Source: Litsea cubeba (taxonomy: Eukaryota > Streptophyta > Magnoliopsida > Laurales > Lauraceae). From it: DNA of 64,000 nt. Below are positions 22,980 through 34,824 of this stretch, piece by piece. The notes beneath the pieces were generated by a model that saw only the letters and a program-made list of their open reading frames with translations, ran no database searches and had not been told where the DNA came from. Positions within the stretch are counted from its first letter, which is position 1. Each line of letters opens with the position of its first letter. The position numbers and the translations under genes are program-made. The DNA lies in the NCBI GenBank assembly GCA_012931725.1, contig CM022948.1, positions 109,230,477 through 109,294,476 on the forward strand, given 5' to 3'.

Positions 22980-23300
22980 ATTTTTTTAAATGGTAACAAA
23001 AACTTTTATTAAAGGAGAAAGAAAATACAAAAGGAGAAGAAAATGAGGTACAAAAGGATTGTACCTCACCCAACAAAGCTTACATAATCACACCCTCCCA
23101 AGGAAACACCCTCTCACCCTCTTGTTTAACCAAAGCATAGGCAAAAGAATTGGCCGATCGTACTTCGCGACGGAAGACTACGGAAAAAGATGCCGACAAT
23201 GCCCGACCCACACCTGAAGAATCCCACCAAAATTTAACTTTAGGTTGGGTCCAGCTATGAGGCCTTGGGCTTGGGCTTAACCAAGGATCCACCTGTAAAC
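22980..23300 (-). mobile_element. LINE 3'-end remnant
   Basis: The T run at 22979-22987 is the poly(A) tail of a minus-strand LINE. Upstream in the minus sense, 23080-23304 codes for a C-terminal RNase H tail: REVRSANSFAYALVKQEGER followed by VFPWEGV. This ending is common to plant LINE ORF2 proteins. Only the last roughly 300 bp are left, and no target duplication was identified. Confidence 0.7.
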
Positions 23301-23630
23301 ACAAAAATCTCTTAAATGCTCACAACTGTACCTTTCAGGGAGAGGGAAAATCTAAACAAAAAAGGAAAACTGGTAGAGGGAGAATCATGGTCTTATAAAT
23401 TATAATTCAACTGGATGTGATATGATCTATTGCAGTCCAACAGGTCTAATAATAATTAAGGGATTAGATTCTAAACCGGTGCCTTCAACAGACCCATGAG
23501 GCCCGTCGGACAGTCCAAACTCATGAGGACACTCACCTGATCTTGGTCCATTGATAGCCCTAAGTTCAAGTGTCCTCGAAGGGCAAACAGATATATTCCT
23601 AACGGTCCACTTCTTCCCCACTTAAAATCT
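23301..23630. other. Short gene-free spacer
   Basis: Nothing recognised between the LINE remnant and the next inverted-repeat element. Confidence 0.4.
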
Positions 23631-24727
23631 AGAGGAATTTACCGTATAGGACCCCGTAGAACCTCTTACCATTTTTGAGGTCCCAAAAACACCATATGTA
23701 TGGATAAGGTCCTCAAGGTACGCTTTTATTTTTTATTTTTTTTGTCGTTTAGCGAATGATCGATATCGACCATTATGCGGGAACCTAAATAAAAATTGAG
23801 TTTTTTAGGATGGAGAAGGGGGAGGGGAGAGGACAGGGAGGAGAAGAGAGGGGGGAGGAGAGGGGGAGGGTGGTGTTGCATAGGGGTGGTGTTTCATCAA
23901 TTGCATCTTTCATCAACTAAGGATCTTGATTTATTGCTTTCCTTCTTCTTAATTGCTAGGATTAGGTTAAATGTTAGGGATTTTTCATCCTTCATTAAGT
24001 TGATTATATTGAAAGGAATGAGAGGTGCAGCAGGGATAATAGGATTAGTTTTTGAGATGGGTTGGGGATTTAAAATGATTGATTAAAAAAAAAAACAACA
24101 ACAGAGAATTTGGGGTTGGAGATTTGAGAGGACGGTGGATAGGGATGGTTTTGAGATGGGTGTGAGTGGCCGTGGATTTGCATAGTAGGGTTCGATTTAG
24201 CTGAGATTGATAGATGGGGTTGGGGTTGAGGATGGGTTAGTTTTTGGTTGGGATGGTTTGGTGATGGGGTTGGGGGCTTAATGGCGATGAAAGCCGAAGA
24301 AATAAATTTGAGTAAAGAAGATAGAAACTAGAAAGAAAGGATAGAAGAAGATGAACATCAAGTCACGAATTGGATGCCTCCTTCTAATTTTACTTAAACT
24401 TCTAACAAAAAACAAACTAAACCTTCACCAAACTAAATTTTGGGGATTTCTTTTCAAATGATGCAGTTGATAAAACAGCACCCTATGCAACACCACCCTC
24501 CCTCTCTCCTCGCACCACCTCCTCGTCCTCCTCCTCTTCCCCTCTTCTCCATTCTAAAAAATTCAATTTTTATTTGGGTTCCCGCAGAATGGTCGATATC
24601 GCTGAACGGCAAAAAAATAAAAAAAAAAATAAAAACGCACTTTGAAGACCTTATCCGTACATACGGTGTTTTTGGAACCTCAAAAGTGGTATGAGGTCCT
24701 ACAAGGTCCTATGCGGTAAATTCCTCT
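23631..24727. mobile_element. MULE-like element with about 280-bp TIRs
   Basis: Inverted arms of about 280 bp (23631-23915 and about 24450-24727). The outer ends are AGAGGAATTTACCG and its counterpart. Both arms contain TGGTCGATATCG and a polypurine/polypyrimidine stretch. The core of about 530 bp is G-rich and without a credible gene. No clear 9-bp duplication is seen. A second copy of the end motif (GCGGTAATTTCTCTC) at 24744-24758 suggests that the right boundary has been rearranged. The Mutator assignment rests on long arms only. Confidence 0.65.
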
Positions 24728-25554
24728 CAAATTTATAATACTATGCGGTAATTTCTCTCACCTGCTACCCTGTAGTAGTGATGTTAGCTTCAACTGTCTC
24801 TCCACGTTGCTATTTTTGTACGATCAGATTGATAGCAAGAAGAACGCTGTTCCACGCTTCGATGGCAAAAGTAGATGTCACTCATGCACTTATTAATTCG
24901 CAACATGAAGATGTTTGGTTGGGTGATAGGAGCTGATGGAATATAGCTCTTAACTAGAAATAATTTTTTTTTCTGTTAATTGGTATATTGTATTGAGAAA
25001 AGGAGAAGAAAGAAAAAGGAAAAAAAAAAAAAAAACCAAAGCCAAAGAGGCTGCAACAAAGGAAACAAAACAAGAAGGAAAAGCAGAACAAACAACTATA
25101 CAAAGCAAATACATGGAGTTATGTCATACCCAAGGAGACCAAGATAGGATGAGGGTAGATGGCAATCTTTGCTGTAGATTTGATCATACTTTTAATGCGG
25201 TCCTCAAGGATTACATTTGCACGCCTTAAGGTAGATTTACGGTTATAGTGCTTGGAGTCGTTGCGAAGAAACCAAAAGGTAGAGATTGCAAGAAAAAAGA
25301 TTGCAGCTGCCAATGATCTTCCGTGGGCATCTCCACCGGCTGAAATTGCTTCACAAATAGCAGCAACTGAAATAGGAGTATGGAGGCATAGGGCACCGAG
25401 ACTGAGAAGCCAAGATCAAAAAGTAATAGCAAGCTCACAGGAAAAGAATAGGTAAAGATCAGATTCCTCATCAAGGTGGCAGATATAACATCTAAAGGCC
25501 ATTTAGCAACCTCTGTTTTTAGCCACAGTATCAGTAGTAGTTTTCCTTAACAAC

Positions 25555-27172
25555 CAGGCCCGGCCCTGAGGCAGGGCAGTAAGTGCGCCTGCCCCGGGCC
25601 CCCCGGGCCCCCATTTTTCAGGGGGCCCAAAAATATTTCCTCTCCTCAAGAAGAAAATATTTCCACTCCTCCAAATCCACCGACCTCCTTCTCAAACCCC
25701 TTAACCTTTCATCAATCGAACTCCTTTGAACCCCATCTCAACCAAACAGCAAGCCAAAAAAAAAAAAACAAGGAGAAGAAGAAGAAGAAGCAGCAGAGAA
25801 CTGGACCGCCATAACCGGTTAGGCCCAAATCACCGCCATCGCCAGAACCGGCTGGCCCATCATCTTCGTGCTAGCGTCTAGCAGTCAAGCATCATCAGTC
25901 CATCACCACTTCGGACGAAGCACCCAGGCTACCCAGCAGTCAAATCCCTCAACCATTCATCAATCGAACTCCTTTGAACCCCATCTCAACCAAACAGCAA
26001 GCCCAAAAAAAAAAAAAAAAGAAAAAAAGAAAAAAAGAAGAAGAAGCACCCAGCAGGCCAGCACCACTGGTTGATTACTACAATAGCAAGCAAGCACCAT
26101 CAGTCCATCACCACTTCGGACGAAGCACCCAGGCTACCCAGCAGTCAAACTGTCAAACCCATCAACCCTTCATCAATCGAATTCCTTTGAACCCCAATAC
26201 CCCATCTCAACCAAACAGCAAGCCCAAAAATAAAAAAATAAAAACAAGAAGAAGAAGAAGAAGAAGCACCCAGCAGGCCAGCACCACGGGTTGATTGCTA
26301 GTGCTGCTCCACGCCTCCACCGTCCACCCACCCGCCACGCCACATCTCTTTGTTCTGTACACTTCAGTGCTTCCTTTTGTTTTTCCTCCAACACGAAGAC
26401 CGAGGCAGCCCAGTCTTCTTAGTTCAGGCAGAGTTCGGGTCGGGTTGGACCCGATCCAATGATCCATTCCGCTGACAAGCCATTTCCTTTGGTAACAAAT
26501 CAATACAGGTCAGGTGGACCCATTCACTCGCCTGAGTTTGAGTTATGCCCAAATCCAAAACAACAGTCAACAACAACTTACAAAAAAAGCCACTTGCATC
26601 AGATTTGTAGACATCAACACATGGGCCCATAGCTTATAGATCTTCTTCAATCTTCATAACATCCATATCATCGTTGTCTTGGTAGATTGGGGAGATTCCA
26701 AAATCCAAAGTGTGGCTTTTTTCAATGCAAAATTGGTCGTTGTAGAAATCAATTGAAGGTAATTTTTTCATGATTAGAAAATCTTGAATTTGAAAGCATA
26801 ATTGAGGATTTTGCTTCTCAAAATGCAAGAAGAAAATCATTTCAATAATACTTTTTTAATTGTGATTTTGTTTTTCAACTTATCTTCTAGATGGTGATGC
26901 TGGTATGAGAAATTATTTGGCCAACGATCTGGTACTCTTACCGAGATGTTGGTATGAGAGATTAATTTATTTATGTATTAAATGTATTTTATTTATGTAT
27001 TAAATGTATTTATCATATGATATTATTTGGTTTTTAATGAAATTATTATTTTTGGGCTAAATTTATGAAAACATGTTATATATATGTGCATATATTAAAA
27101 AATTATAAAAATGAATAAAGGGCCCATTTTAGTGATTCGCACCGGGCCTTTGAAAAGTCAGGACCGGCCCTG
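25555..27172. mobile_element. Non-autonomous hAT element
   Basis: A 1618-bp element with termini CAGGCCCGGCCCTGAG and, reverse-complemented, CAGGGCCGGTCCTGAC. The perfect 8-bp TTAACAAC is at 25547-25554 and 27173-27180. It interrupts the zf-RVT region of the LINE remnant, so the empty site can be read from the LINE frame. No transposase is visible. The inside carries three tandem copies of a roughly 220-bp unit. Confidence 0.93.
25690..26300. repeat. Three tandem units inside the hAT element
   Basis: Units start near 25727, 25966 and 26178 with CTTTGAACCCCATCTCAACC, CAAACAGCAAGCC and an A-rich run, then AAGAAGAAGAAG and CACCCAGCAGGCCAGCACCA. Periods are about 239 and 212 bp, differing mainly in A-run length. 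Open frames across it are low-complexity and not treated as genes. Confidence 0.85.
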
Positions 27173-27645
27173 TTAACAACAAGCGCCACGAAAAACAAGC
27201 CAATCTAGGATAAAAAAGCTTGTTCCAGATTAGGCCTGACCAGGGCAGAACTAATGCACGGGTTCTCAGGAGGTTCCAGGCATCCGTAAGGGATAAAATT
27301 TCAGATGAAGAATCCATCCAGGAGAGTGGCTGTAGAGGGGATGTCTGGAATCACAATATCACCAGAGGAAAGGAGCAGGAAATCCATAAGGTCACTCGGA
27401 AGGTTGGAAGGAATATTCCAGGAGTTCTCTTCAATTATGTTAATAATCCTATCACTAGGAGAGAACTGAATAGAAGAAAATCTGGAGGAGATAGAGGCTT
27501 GGTCGATCCAGTTATCATACCATAAGCTAATAGAAAGCCCATTGCCCACTTGCCACTTACTACATTGCTGAAGAAAAGAAGACACGAAACGCAATCTTCT
27601 CCAAATTCAAGACCGATCAATGGGATTACCAGATATAGTGTATTC

Positions 27646-27984
27646 TAAGGATTGGCCACACTTCTTTGAGAGATACTTTAATAATTCAATAAGTTGGATT
27701 CAACTTTAGAATCTAAACTACTCAAAATCACCGTTGTAGCTTCTTTTTTCGAGAAAGGTAATTTTGTTGATCACTACTACAATGCCATTTGTTGTAGTGG
27801 ATGTTGTGTAAAACAAGTGATTTGACTCTAGTTTTATTTATCTATTCACATATTTTAAACGTAATCAGTCTGGTGGGGGTAAACCCTTTTCAGCAACCAT
27901 GAGTACCTTAGCATCAGATCATTTTGCAATTGCATGGTTGTCAGTTTAACTATATATTTGAAATTCAATCCAAAATCACTACAA
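27646..27984. other. Short gene-free spacer
   Basis: AT-rich sequence between two LINE remnants; nothing recognised. Confidence 0.4.
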
Positions 27985-28700
27985 TTTTTTTTTATCGGTA
28001 ACGGTAAAATATATTAAAGACTTAAGAAATGTACAATAAAGAAGAGGGAAAGAAAAAACATGCGAATGTATTAGAACTGAATACTAACACAAAACAACAA
28101 ATTACAAAGGAGCAAGCAAAGCTACATCTCTTTCTACCTCCAACTTAGCTAAAGCATCCGCCATGCCATTCCCCGACCGATGCACATGATGAAACTCAAC
28201 ATTCAAAGATGATGACCAAGTCTTGATTTTATTGAAAAGAAATTGGAATTTCCATGGACCCTTCTCCAAACAAGACATCCAAGAAATCGCATTTAAGGAA
28301 TCGCTTTCCACCACTATGCTATGAAAATTATTTGAGACATAGATCCTTAGAGCTTCCAATATAGCTAACACTTCCGCTTCATTAGAATCTTTGATGCCTA
28401 TATATATACTTTGAGAACATAAACAATACCTCTCCCTTGTAGTTCCTCAAGATGCCACCTATACCTGCAGGTCCTGGTTTTCCTCTTGCCGCACCATCAA
28501 CATTAAATTTAAGAACATTAGGAGAATGGGGAGACCAAGTGTCTAAATGTTTCTTCTTAACACATCCGCTTCCCAAACAAGCTTCCCAATTACTTAAGAT
28601 ATTATCCAAAGTCAAGTGCTCTTACTCTTTTTTGATACTTGCCCATTTAGCTATTTTGAAGATAATCATAAAAATAATATCCTTCATGTCCTTTGCCTTG
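27985..28700 (-). mobile_element. LINE 3' remnant with RNase H
   Basis: The plus-strand T run at 27985-27994 is the poly(A) tail, next to the GGTAACGGTAAA motif shared with the LINE at 1072-4113. In the minus sense it encodes FNVDGAARGKPGPAGIGG (28382-28615), then after a frameshift near 28375-28385 EVLAILEALRIY, VVESDSLNAISW and SGNGMADALAK. These hold the catalytic acidic residues of RNase H. The frame closes at 28102-28104. It is the same family as the 1072-4113 copy and is truncated at about 28700. Confidence 0.88.
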
Positions 28701-28708
28701 CCATTGAA

Positions 28709-28788
28709 GATTCAAATGAGTCAAATCAGACTCCATCGATGTGGGTGTGATTCAAATGAGTCAAATCAGACTCCATCGATGTGGGTGT
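28709..28788. repeat. Perfect 40-bp tandem duplication
   Basis: Two identical 40-bp units beginning GATTCAAATGAGTCAAATCA at 28709 and 28749, directly at the truncated 5' side of the LINE remnant. Confidence 0.95.
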
Positions 28789-28989
28789 GAAATGTTGAGA
28801 ATGGCTTTTGACTAGCAGTAATGAGCCTATATGAAGAGAAGCTGGAAAGAGGTTTCAAATATAGAAATGAAGTACCGTAGCGCTATAATACATAATGCTA
28901 ACAATTTGTAGGTTTGAGCACTGAGCAGCATGTATCAGCTCAACATGAACTGTAATCATTTATTAACAAAGTTGAGAATGTCAAACTAA

Positions 28990-29420
28990 ACTCCAACCCA
29001 AAGCTAGGATCAACCAATACCTTATCAAGTTGGATTTAGTTGAATTTTGCAGTGGGTCATGGTGCTATTAGTCGGGTTGAATTGGGTTGGCTAGTCAAAT
29101 GATATGAAGGACCTCTTTTCGAATCTAACCCGTTTATTAACTGAGTAAAAGATGTCGAATTTAAACCTGAACTATAAGAAGGGTGAACCTGGATTGTGAA
29201 GAACCGGGTCCGGCACAGTGACCACATACATAGGTGATAGAACCATAGCAAAGATACAACCGCGTGCGGTGCAAAAAGAATGGTAACCGACAAATCCAGC
29301 AAAGGAACGCGGTTTAGGACGGTCATGGCTAATATTGTTGGGTTTCCTAGCATGTGCCATGCTCTCTCTCTTTCTATAATGTGGGACTTGGGAGATAGAG
29401 ATACTTTCATCTTCTTTGTT
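28990..29420. repeat. Duplicated block X, copy 1
   Basis: Matches 62965-63245 in the same orientation. Shared landmarks are CCCGTTTATTAA, GAGTAAAAGATGT, GGTGCAAAAAGAATGGTAAC and AGCATGTGCCATGCTCTCTC. No gene is recognised in either copy. Confidence 0.75.
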
Positions 29421-29459
29421 TGGGGTTTTACTAAGACGTGCCTCAATTACCTGTAGCAA

Positions 29460-30670
29460 TTGTTGTAAATACGAAAATTCTTACCTTGGCGGGATACCTT
29501 TTCTTACTTGAGGCTATGCGACCTCACCAGAGGTCAACTCCTCTCACCAGAAGCTTTCCACACCTCATCTGAGGGCTCCCTCGCGATAGGGCTAGGGGCC
29601 CTACCCACTAAGCTGAGACAAAAAAAAAAAAAAAAAAAAAGCCATCTCATGACAAAATAAATGCTTTTCCATGTATTGTTTATGGGTAAACTTTGATCTT
29701 AGAAAGAGTTACAATCACAGTAAAGCAGTGAGTAGGTAGTTATATATATATATAAAAGTACAATAATTAAATCACTAAATGACATACATTTTTTGCCACT
29801 AATTTGATGGTAGGCCCAACTATTTTGGAGTGAGTTTTTCCAATAGTCCATTTTTAAGAGGATTTTTTTTTTTGTTTTTCCAAAAGCTTAAGACATATTT
29901 GGCATCATTCTGAAAATACATTCTGAAAATATTTTATTTTAAGAATGAATGCTATCATGAAAATGTTTCTTTTTCCAAAAGTTACATTTCATGAAAGATG
30001 CGTTTTACATTCTAAAGAGTGAATAAGTAAAAGATACCCAGTATGGATAGTAAAGAAGTATAAAACAGAAGACTATTGAGGAAGAAACAAAGTGAAATTC
30101 ATTCGGGAATAAGCTTATGTTAGTGAGCAGCATTTTCAACAAGATGAATAGGATTGATCAGCCAGAATGATTTTTCCCCATTCAGTCACAAGACTTTCTC
30201 AAGGGGTAGAATTTTCTACAATTTTAAAACAAGAGACTGAAACACATTTAACAATAGGTAAGTTTTGCCAGACCAAACAGTAGAATATAAACTGCATAGA
30301 AAATGAGATCTTTAATTTTAACTTTCTGTCAAAAATCAAATTACTATGAAAATAAAACGACACACAAACTCTTACATAAAAACATATATACCCTAGATGT
30401 GTGCCGAATATAGAGTTATTTGAGCACAGCCATTTTTTTTAAATTTTATATTTAAAAAAAAAATTTATTTTCTGTGAAAAAAATTAAAAAAGGGATCCCT
30501 CAAGTGGGCTCGTAATCGTGCGCTCAACGGCTGCACCATGCGTGTGTCCCATCCAACAGCCGTGCAGCCGTATCGTGCGCTCACGGGCACTCCAGGGTTT
30601 CCATTAAAAAAAAAAAAAAAACTACAATTTCTAATATAGGATTTGAAAAGAGTTTCTTTGGCCCAGCTAA
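29460..30670. other. Gene-free spacer
   Basis: Contains a long A run (29621-29640). The minus-strand segment ending at it starts CAGCTTAGTGGGTAGG, which resembles a tRNA A box. At 30523-30572 a short palindromic patch pairs CGGCTGCAC with GTGCAGCCG. No gene recognised. Confidence 0.35.
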
Positions 30671-30679
30671 ATATATATT

Positions 30680-31065
30680 AAGGGGTAATGAGAATTAGCT
30701 ATCTATACAAAAATTTAGACCTTTCACTTACTTTATCACATTAATCATTGATGCTTTATTAAAATGGCTAGATCCCCGACACCTTTTCTATCTAGTAGCA
30801 TAAGTGGGCCTTATGGATTGTACCATAACATGACAGTCAAGAGTCCAAATTCTCTTCAAACTACTTGGAGCCTTTTGTCCCTGTTAAATGCAGGGGGACG
30901 GTAATTAAGGTGTCAACTAAATATTAGGGGGCAATGAGAATTAGCTGTCTATAAAATGATTTAGACCTTTCGCTTACTTTATCACGTTAATCACTGATGC
31001 TTGATAGAAATGGCTAAATCCCGGACAGCTTTTCTATTTAGTAGCATAAGTGGGCCTTACAAACT
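30680..31065. repeat. Duplicated block Y, copy 1 (internally tandem)
   Basis: Two related units of about 140 bp start near 30690 and 30929, sharing AATGAGAATTAGCT, TTAGACCTTTC and TAGCATAAGTGGGCCTTA. The block matches 63246-63450, which has the landmark AAATGCAGGGGGACCGT. Confidence 0.75.
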
Positions 31066-31930
31066 TATGCACCTATCATAAAATATAAAAAAAATTAGAG
31101 GGCATCGTACAATGGACCATATCCAAACTCCTATGCAAACTCAGATTCATAAAACATTTGGTTGATTGGCCATGAAACATAAGAACCGGGATTGGACTTG
31201 CTGGCTAGTCTAATCTGGTTGAATTGGAATAGCTTCATATTCTAGAACTATCTGCCCAACTACCTTGAGGGGTGCAGGCCTAAACATGTAGTTTGATTTT
31301 AGGAGTAAATTGAGGATTTTTATTTCAATTTTAAGGGTCTATCCATGACTTTTATTGGATATTTTAAAGTGTACCGCAGTTCAATGGATGCGAACGCTCC
31401 CGCGTGCTTGGGCCTAAGTCCGCCTCTAATTCAAACTAACTGGTTTATTTTATTTTATTTTTTAAAAAAAAAGGAGATGAATAAAGTTTCCAAATGATAT
31501 CATAGGCTAAATATATATGAAACTTGAAAGTGTTGCTGGTTATGTTTTTAAAACTTTGAAAACACACATGATGTAACTCAAGAATATTAGTTTGACATAG
31601 GGATTATTTTTTTAAACCTTTTTACAGTTTCGGGTACTTATGATTAATATGTTTTAGAATAAGTTTAATTTAAATTATTTATTAACATAATTACAAACTC
31701 AACCTAAATAAACGACTAGTTGGACCAAGATCGATCAAAACGCTTGGCATCACCGTTACAATGGGGCCCCACTTTTGGAACTTTGCTACCAAAAACCGAC
31801 ATGTACATCTCTAATTTTAAAAATACAGCGAGAGCTTCCATGGCTACTACCATATGCTGAAGCCTGAACCGTCATCACTATGTAAACAAACCTCAGAAAC
31901 ATAATATCAAATGGCGCATCGGACACTTTA
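31066..31930. other. Gene-free spacer before SAUR gene 2
   Basis: AT-rich sequence, no open frame or repeat recognised. Confidence 0.4.
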
Positions 31931-32107
31931 TAAGCAAGTTTCATTCAATACCATTCACAAATTAAATAGCCCTAGAGAACAGATACATGGAATCTTTACG
32001 CCCAACAATTAAGACAAACCAACTCTAACAAAACGAAGAAACAGTTAAAGAATCTGAGCTATCAACAACTTAGAAGAACAACATAGAGAGGGAGAGATAA
32101 GAAAGAA

Positions 32108-32455
32108 TTAATGTCTCAATTTCTCCAAGACTTGTTCGAAAACAGAAACTCTGCAAGGGAATCTGAGGACGCCCTGTTGCTCATACCCATATTCGTTTGC
32201 AGATTGATTGAGCAGCTCCTTGAACATGGGGTGGTTCAGTAGCTTGGCTTTCACCACGAACCGCTCCATCTCCTCGCCTACGTAGACGGGGAGGTGGCCT
32301 TCTGGGACTTGTCTGGAGCAACCCACCTTCATTAGCTTCGAGTTGGATCTGCGTGTTTTCTTGGTTGATCCTCGTGGAGAGCAGGAATCGGAGCCAAGAA
32401 GGAAGAAGCCAGAGCGGTCGGAGACACGACACAAGCACCTGATTAGTTGCTTCAT
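32108..32455 (-). CDS. SAUR auxin-responsive protein, SAUR71/72-like (gene 2)
   Basis: A 115-residue intronless frame of usual SAUR length. N-terminal MKQLIRCLCRVSDRS and a Ser/Lys-rich linker lead into the SAUR core at about residues 48-113: VPEGHLPVYVGEEMERFVV, LLNHPMFKELLNQSANEYGY and GVLRFPCRVSVFEQVLEKL. Proteins of this shape resemble the Arabidopsis SAUR71/72 group, which from family knowledge promotes cell expansion downstream of auxin; exact orthology cannot be assigned. A TATA box is 126 bp upstream. The gene and about 700 bp of upstream sequence are duplicated at 61826-62970. No stop or frameshift is seen, so it is probably functional. Confidence 0.95.
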   Translation of the reverse strand: MKQLIRCLCRVSDRSGFFLLGSDSCSPRGSTKKTRRSNSKLMKVGCSRQVPEGHLPVYVGEEMERFVVKAKLLNHPMFKELLNQSANEYGYEQQGVLRFPCRVSVFEQVLEKLRH

Positions 32456-32580
32456 GTTCCCTTCTTCTGGTTTTTTCTTCTTGAGAGCGAGCGATAGAGA
32501 GTGAGAGAGAGAGTCGAAAAGGAAGTAGGAAGAGAGAGAGGAAACTGAGAGAGATGCAAGGGTGGTAATAGGGAAAGGGG

Positions 32581-32588
32581 TATATATA
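32581..32588 (-). promoter_or_regulatory. TATA box of SAUR gene 2
   Basis: TATATATA on the minus strand, 126 bp before the ATG. The surrounding TATATATAGCACT is conserved at the paralogous gene (62338-62350), which supports a real promoter element. Confidence 0.7.
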
Positions 32589-33244
32589 GCACTAGAACAT
32601 GTATTTGGATACCGAGTGGAGAAAAACTGTCAGGTACTGTGATAAAAGGACTAGTAGGAAACGGAAGCTGCTTGATATCTTTCTAATTTTTGGATATGCA
32701 TGATTGCAGCTTAAAGAGAAGTACGAGTACACCTTAAATCGATCGAGAAGTATGATATCTTTCTAATTTTTGATGTGATGGGGTTTTTCAGTGTGAGTCA
32801 AATTACATCTTATATTTTGAGTAATTTTATTTTATAAGTAGCGATTGACTATTCTTAGCACAATTATAACAAAAAAAAAAATTTAACTAGTGTAGTATCT
32901 AAATTTTCTATAGGGCTTGGACAGATGCATTCTTTCATTTTCCAAAGAGATCTAGTTAGGATTAGCTTTTTATTGTTTTAAAAGACTTAACGAGGAATTT
33001 TATATTGAAAACCTCAAAATCTTATTATCATATTTATCTTTTCGTTTTTTTTTTTTTTTGCAATAGAGAAGAATTCTCCCATATATCAGAAACAATAAGT
33101 TTTTTCATATTTTCTTTTCGTTTATTCCCATTTCTCCATATCAGAAAGCTTGAAAGATTTCTTTTTTATGGAAAAAATCTTTCTTTCGATATAGGAACTA
33201 TAAACTTGACCCGATTAGTATTCTTACTATACCATGCCCGACTC

Positions 33245-34819
33245 GACCTATGACGGTTTGTAGGTTGTCACACGCGACCCGAGATTAATTCAATATTTTT
33301 GAAAAATATGAAACATAAATGTGCTAGGAGAGATTTAAAACCATGACCTCCGGAAAAATCTCCCTCCTCTTTGCCATTGCACTATTGAACCCTCAAATTA
33401 AATGAAATGCACTCAATAATATATGAAGTAAATATATATAGCCACGTCAAGTTGATGCATTCAAAAGCACACAACCGTTCTTAACCCAACTAAGGTTATG
33501 GATGAAAAATCATACCTGATCCCAACCCTACCAACAGGCTACCAAACCCACTCCTAATTGGTGCTAGTCGGGCGGGTCCCATTTAAATCTGACCTGTTAC
33601 CATCCCCATAGGAAACTCACTTGTTTCTATTTCTATAGGTAATCCTTGAAGCTCTATATTATATGAAAGGACTAGCGGCTGTGCAACCATCTACAATGCA
33701 TATATATACAAGGTATCCATTATTCAACTAGGGTCACAAAATACTGGTTTAGCCCATTTTAAAAAATTTGGTCCATCTTAACTAAAACCTATTCATCCGA
33801 TTTTAGATATTTTTCCCCATAGAATTTGTAAGGTTTTTCTATTTGTATTTTAGCATTCCTTTTTTTTTTCCTTTTTCAGACATTTTGTGCTACATTATCC
33901 GTACCAAATCGCCAATATGAAATATCTTGACAAATCTTCAAATTTGTGCATTTGATAAGGGGACAAGGAACGGCTTACATTATGAATGAAGTGATAAGAA
34001 ATGAAACATAGAAAGAAATTTAGAACGTGGGCATCTGGGCGGCGGGGCCTATTGGCCAATTTCATAATGAAATCACAGTAGTATTGGCCGCGTGGATGCA
34101 AATACAAGAAGGGAGGAATTAGTGAAGAGATGTGTACAAGACCTTCAAAATTTCTATGATTTAACTCACTAGGGTGATAATGCATGATCATTTTCTATCA
34201 ATGGAATGACATTTGATGTTTGTGGATCTTCAACTATATTGATCATTGTAACTTTACGGCTAATTTGTTTGCATGGAAATTGACTACAGTAGCCAAATAG
34301 GCTTCGAAATTATTAAAGGGGGAGGGTTCAATGATATACTATAGAAATGTAGATAAATTTAAAATGTTATGGATGAAAAATGTAAATTCATTTTCCATCT
34401 CCCGCCAATTTACTTTATGAAAAAGTGTCAGTTTTTTATAGTTGCCTTTGTTTCATAGTTTTCAACAACTATAAAAAAGTAGATACTTGGACTTACAAAT
34501 TATTCAATTATAAAAAGCAGCTGCCCTGCAGTACCTTTGATAAATAGTCATGTCCAAGAATTCCTATTCTATATAATGTGGTGGAATTTCTGGATGCTCT
34601 TTTGTACATCCAGAAATTTCATTAAAAAATATTGAGGTTGGACTTTCAAAATCTCCAGTATTTGATACCTTTTGGTTGACATAGGTTTTGAGAATTTTGT
34701 AAAAAAATATAGCATCAACAAATGCCAAGAACAAGCTCTCAAATTATATCAAAAAAAAAAAATGTCATTACCGCAAATTCTTGTTAGATATTATAGTGAA
34801 AAAGTATGTCATTGGAGTT
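33245..34819. other. Gene-free spacer
   Basis: No convincing gene. The minus-strand frame at 33895-34191 has no conserved motif and is not called. Around 33310-33390, read on the minus strand, a GTGCAATGGCAAAGAGG segment and a GGTTTTAAATCTC segment are spaced like degenerate A and B boxes of a tRNA-derived SINE. Confidence 0.35.
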
Positions 34820-34824
34820 CACTA

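Larger units (their letters stand above)
24965..27645 (-). mobile_element. LINE remnant split by a hAT element
   Basis: The poly-T at 24965-24972 marks the 3' tail of a minus-strand LINE. In the minus sense, 27594-27301 encodes WQVGNGLSISLWYDNWIDQ and 27317-27190 encodes a zf-RVT-like DAWNLLRTRALVLPWSGLIW with FYPRLACFSWRLLL. After the 1.6-kb hAT insertion the protein resumes as CYICHLDEESDLYLFFSCEL. It ends with a Trp/Arg-rich region (25119-25313). Several stops and frameshifts are present. The reverse transcriptase and everything upstream are missing. Confidence 0.8.
31940..33240. repeat. Duplicated SAUR block S, copy 1
   Basis: The SAUR gene with its 3' flank and about 780 bp upstream matches 61640-62970 in direct orientation. 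Upstream landmarks shared by both are CTAGTGTAGT followed by TCTAAATTTTCT, GGATTAG and CCCATTTCTCCAT, then AGAAAGCTTGAAAGATTT. Confidence 0.85.

Noticed and set aside
25868..26294. Plus-strand frames of 68 and 106 codons in the hAT element
   Set aside because: They translate the tandem units and A-rich joints (poly-Lys) and are not conserved between units.
33895..34191. 98-codon minus-strand frame as a possible gene
   Set aside because: No known domain, low-complexity composition, and no TATA box or paralogue support.
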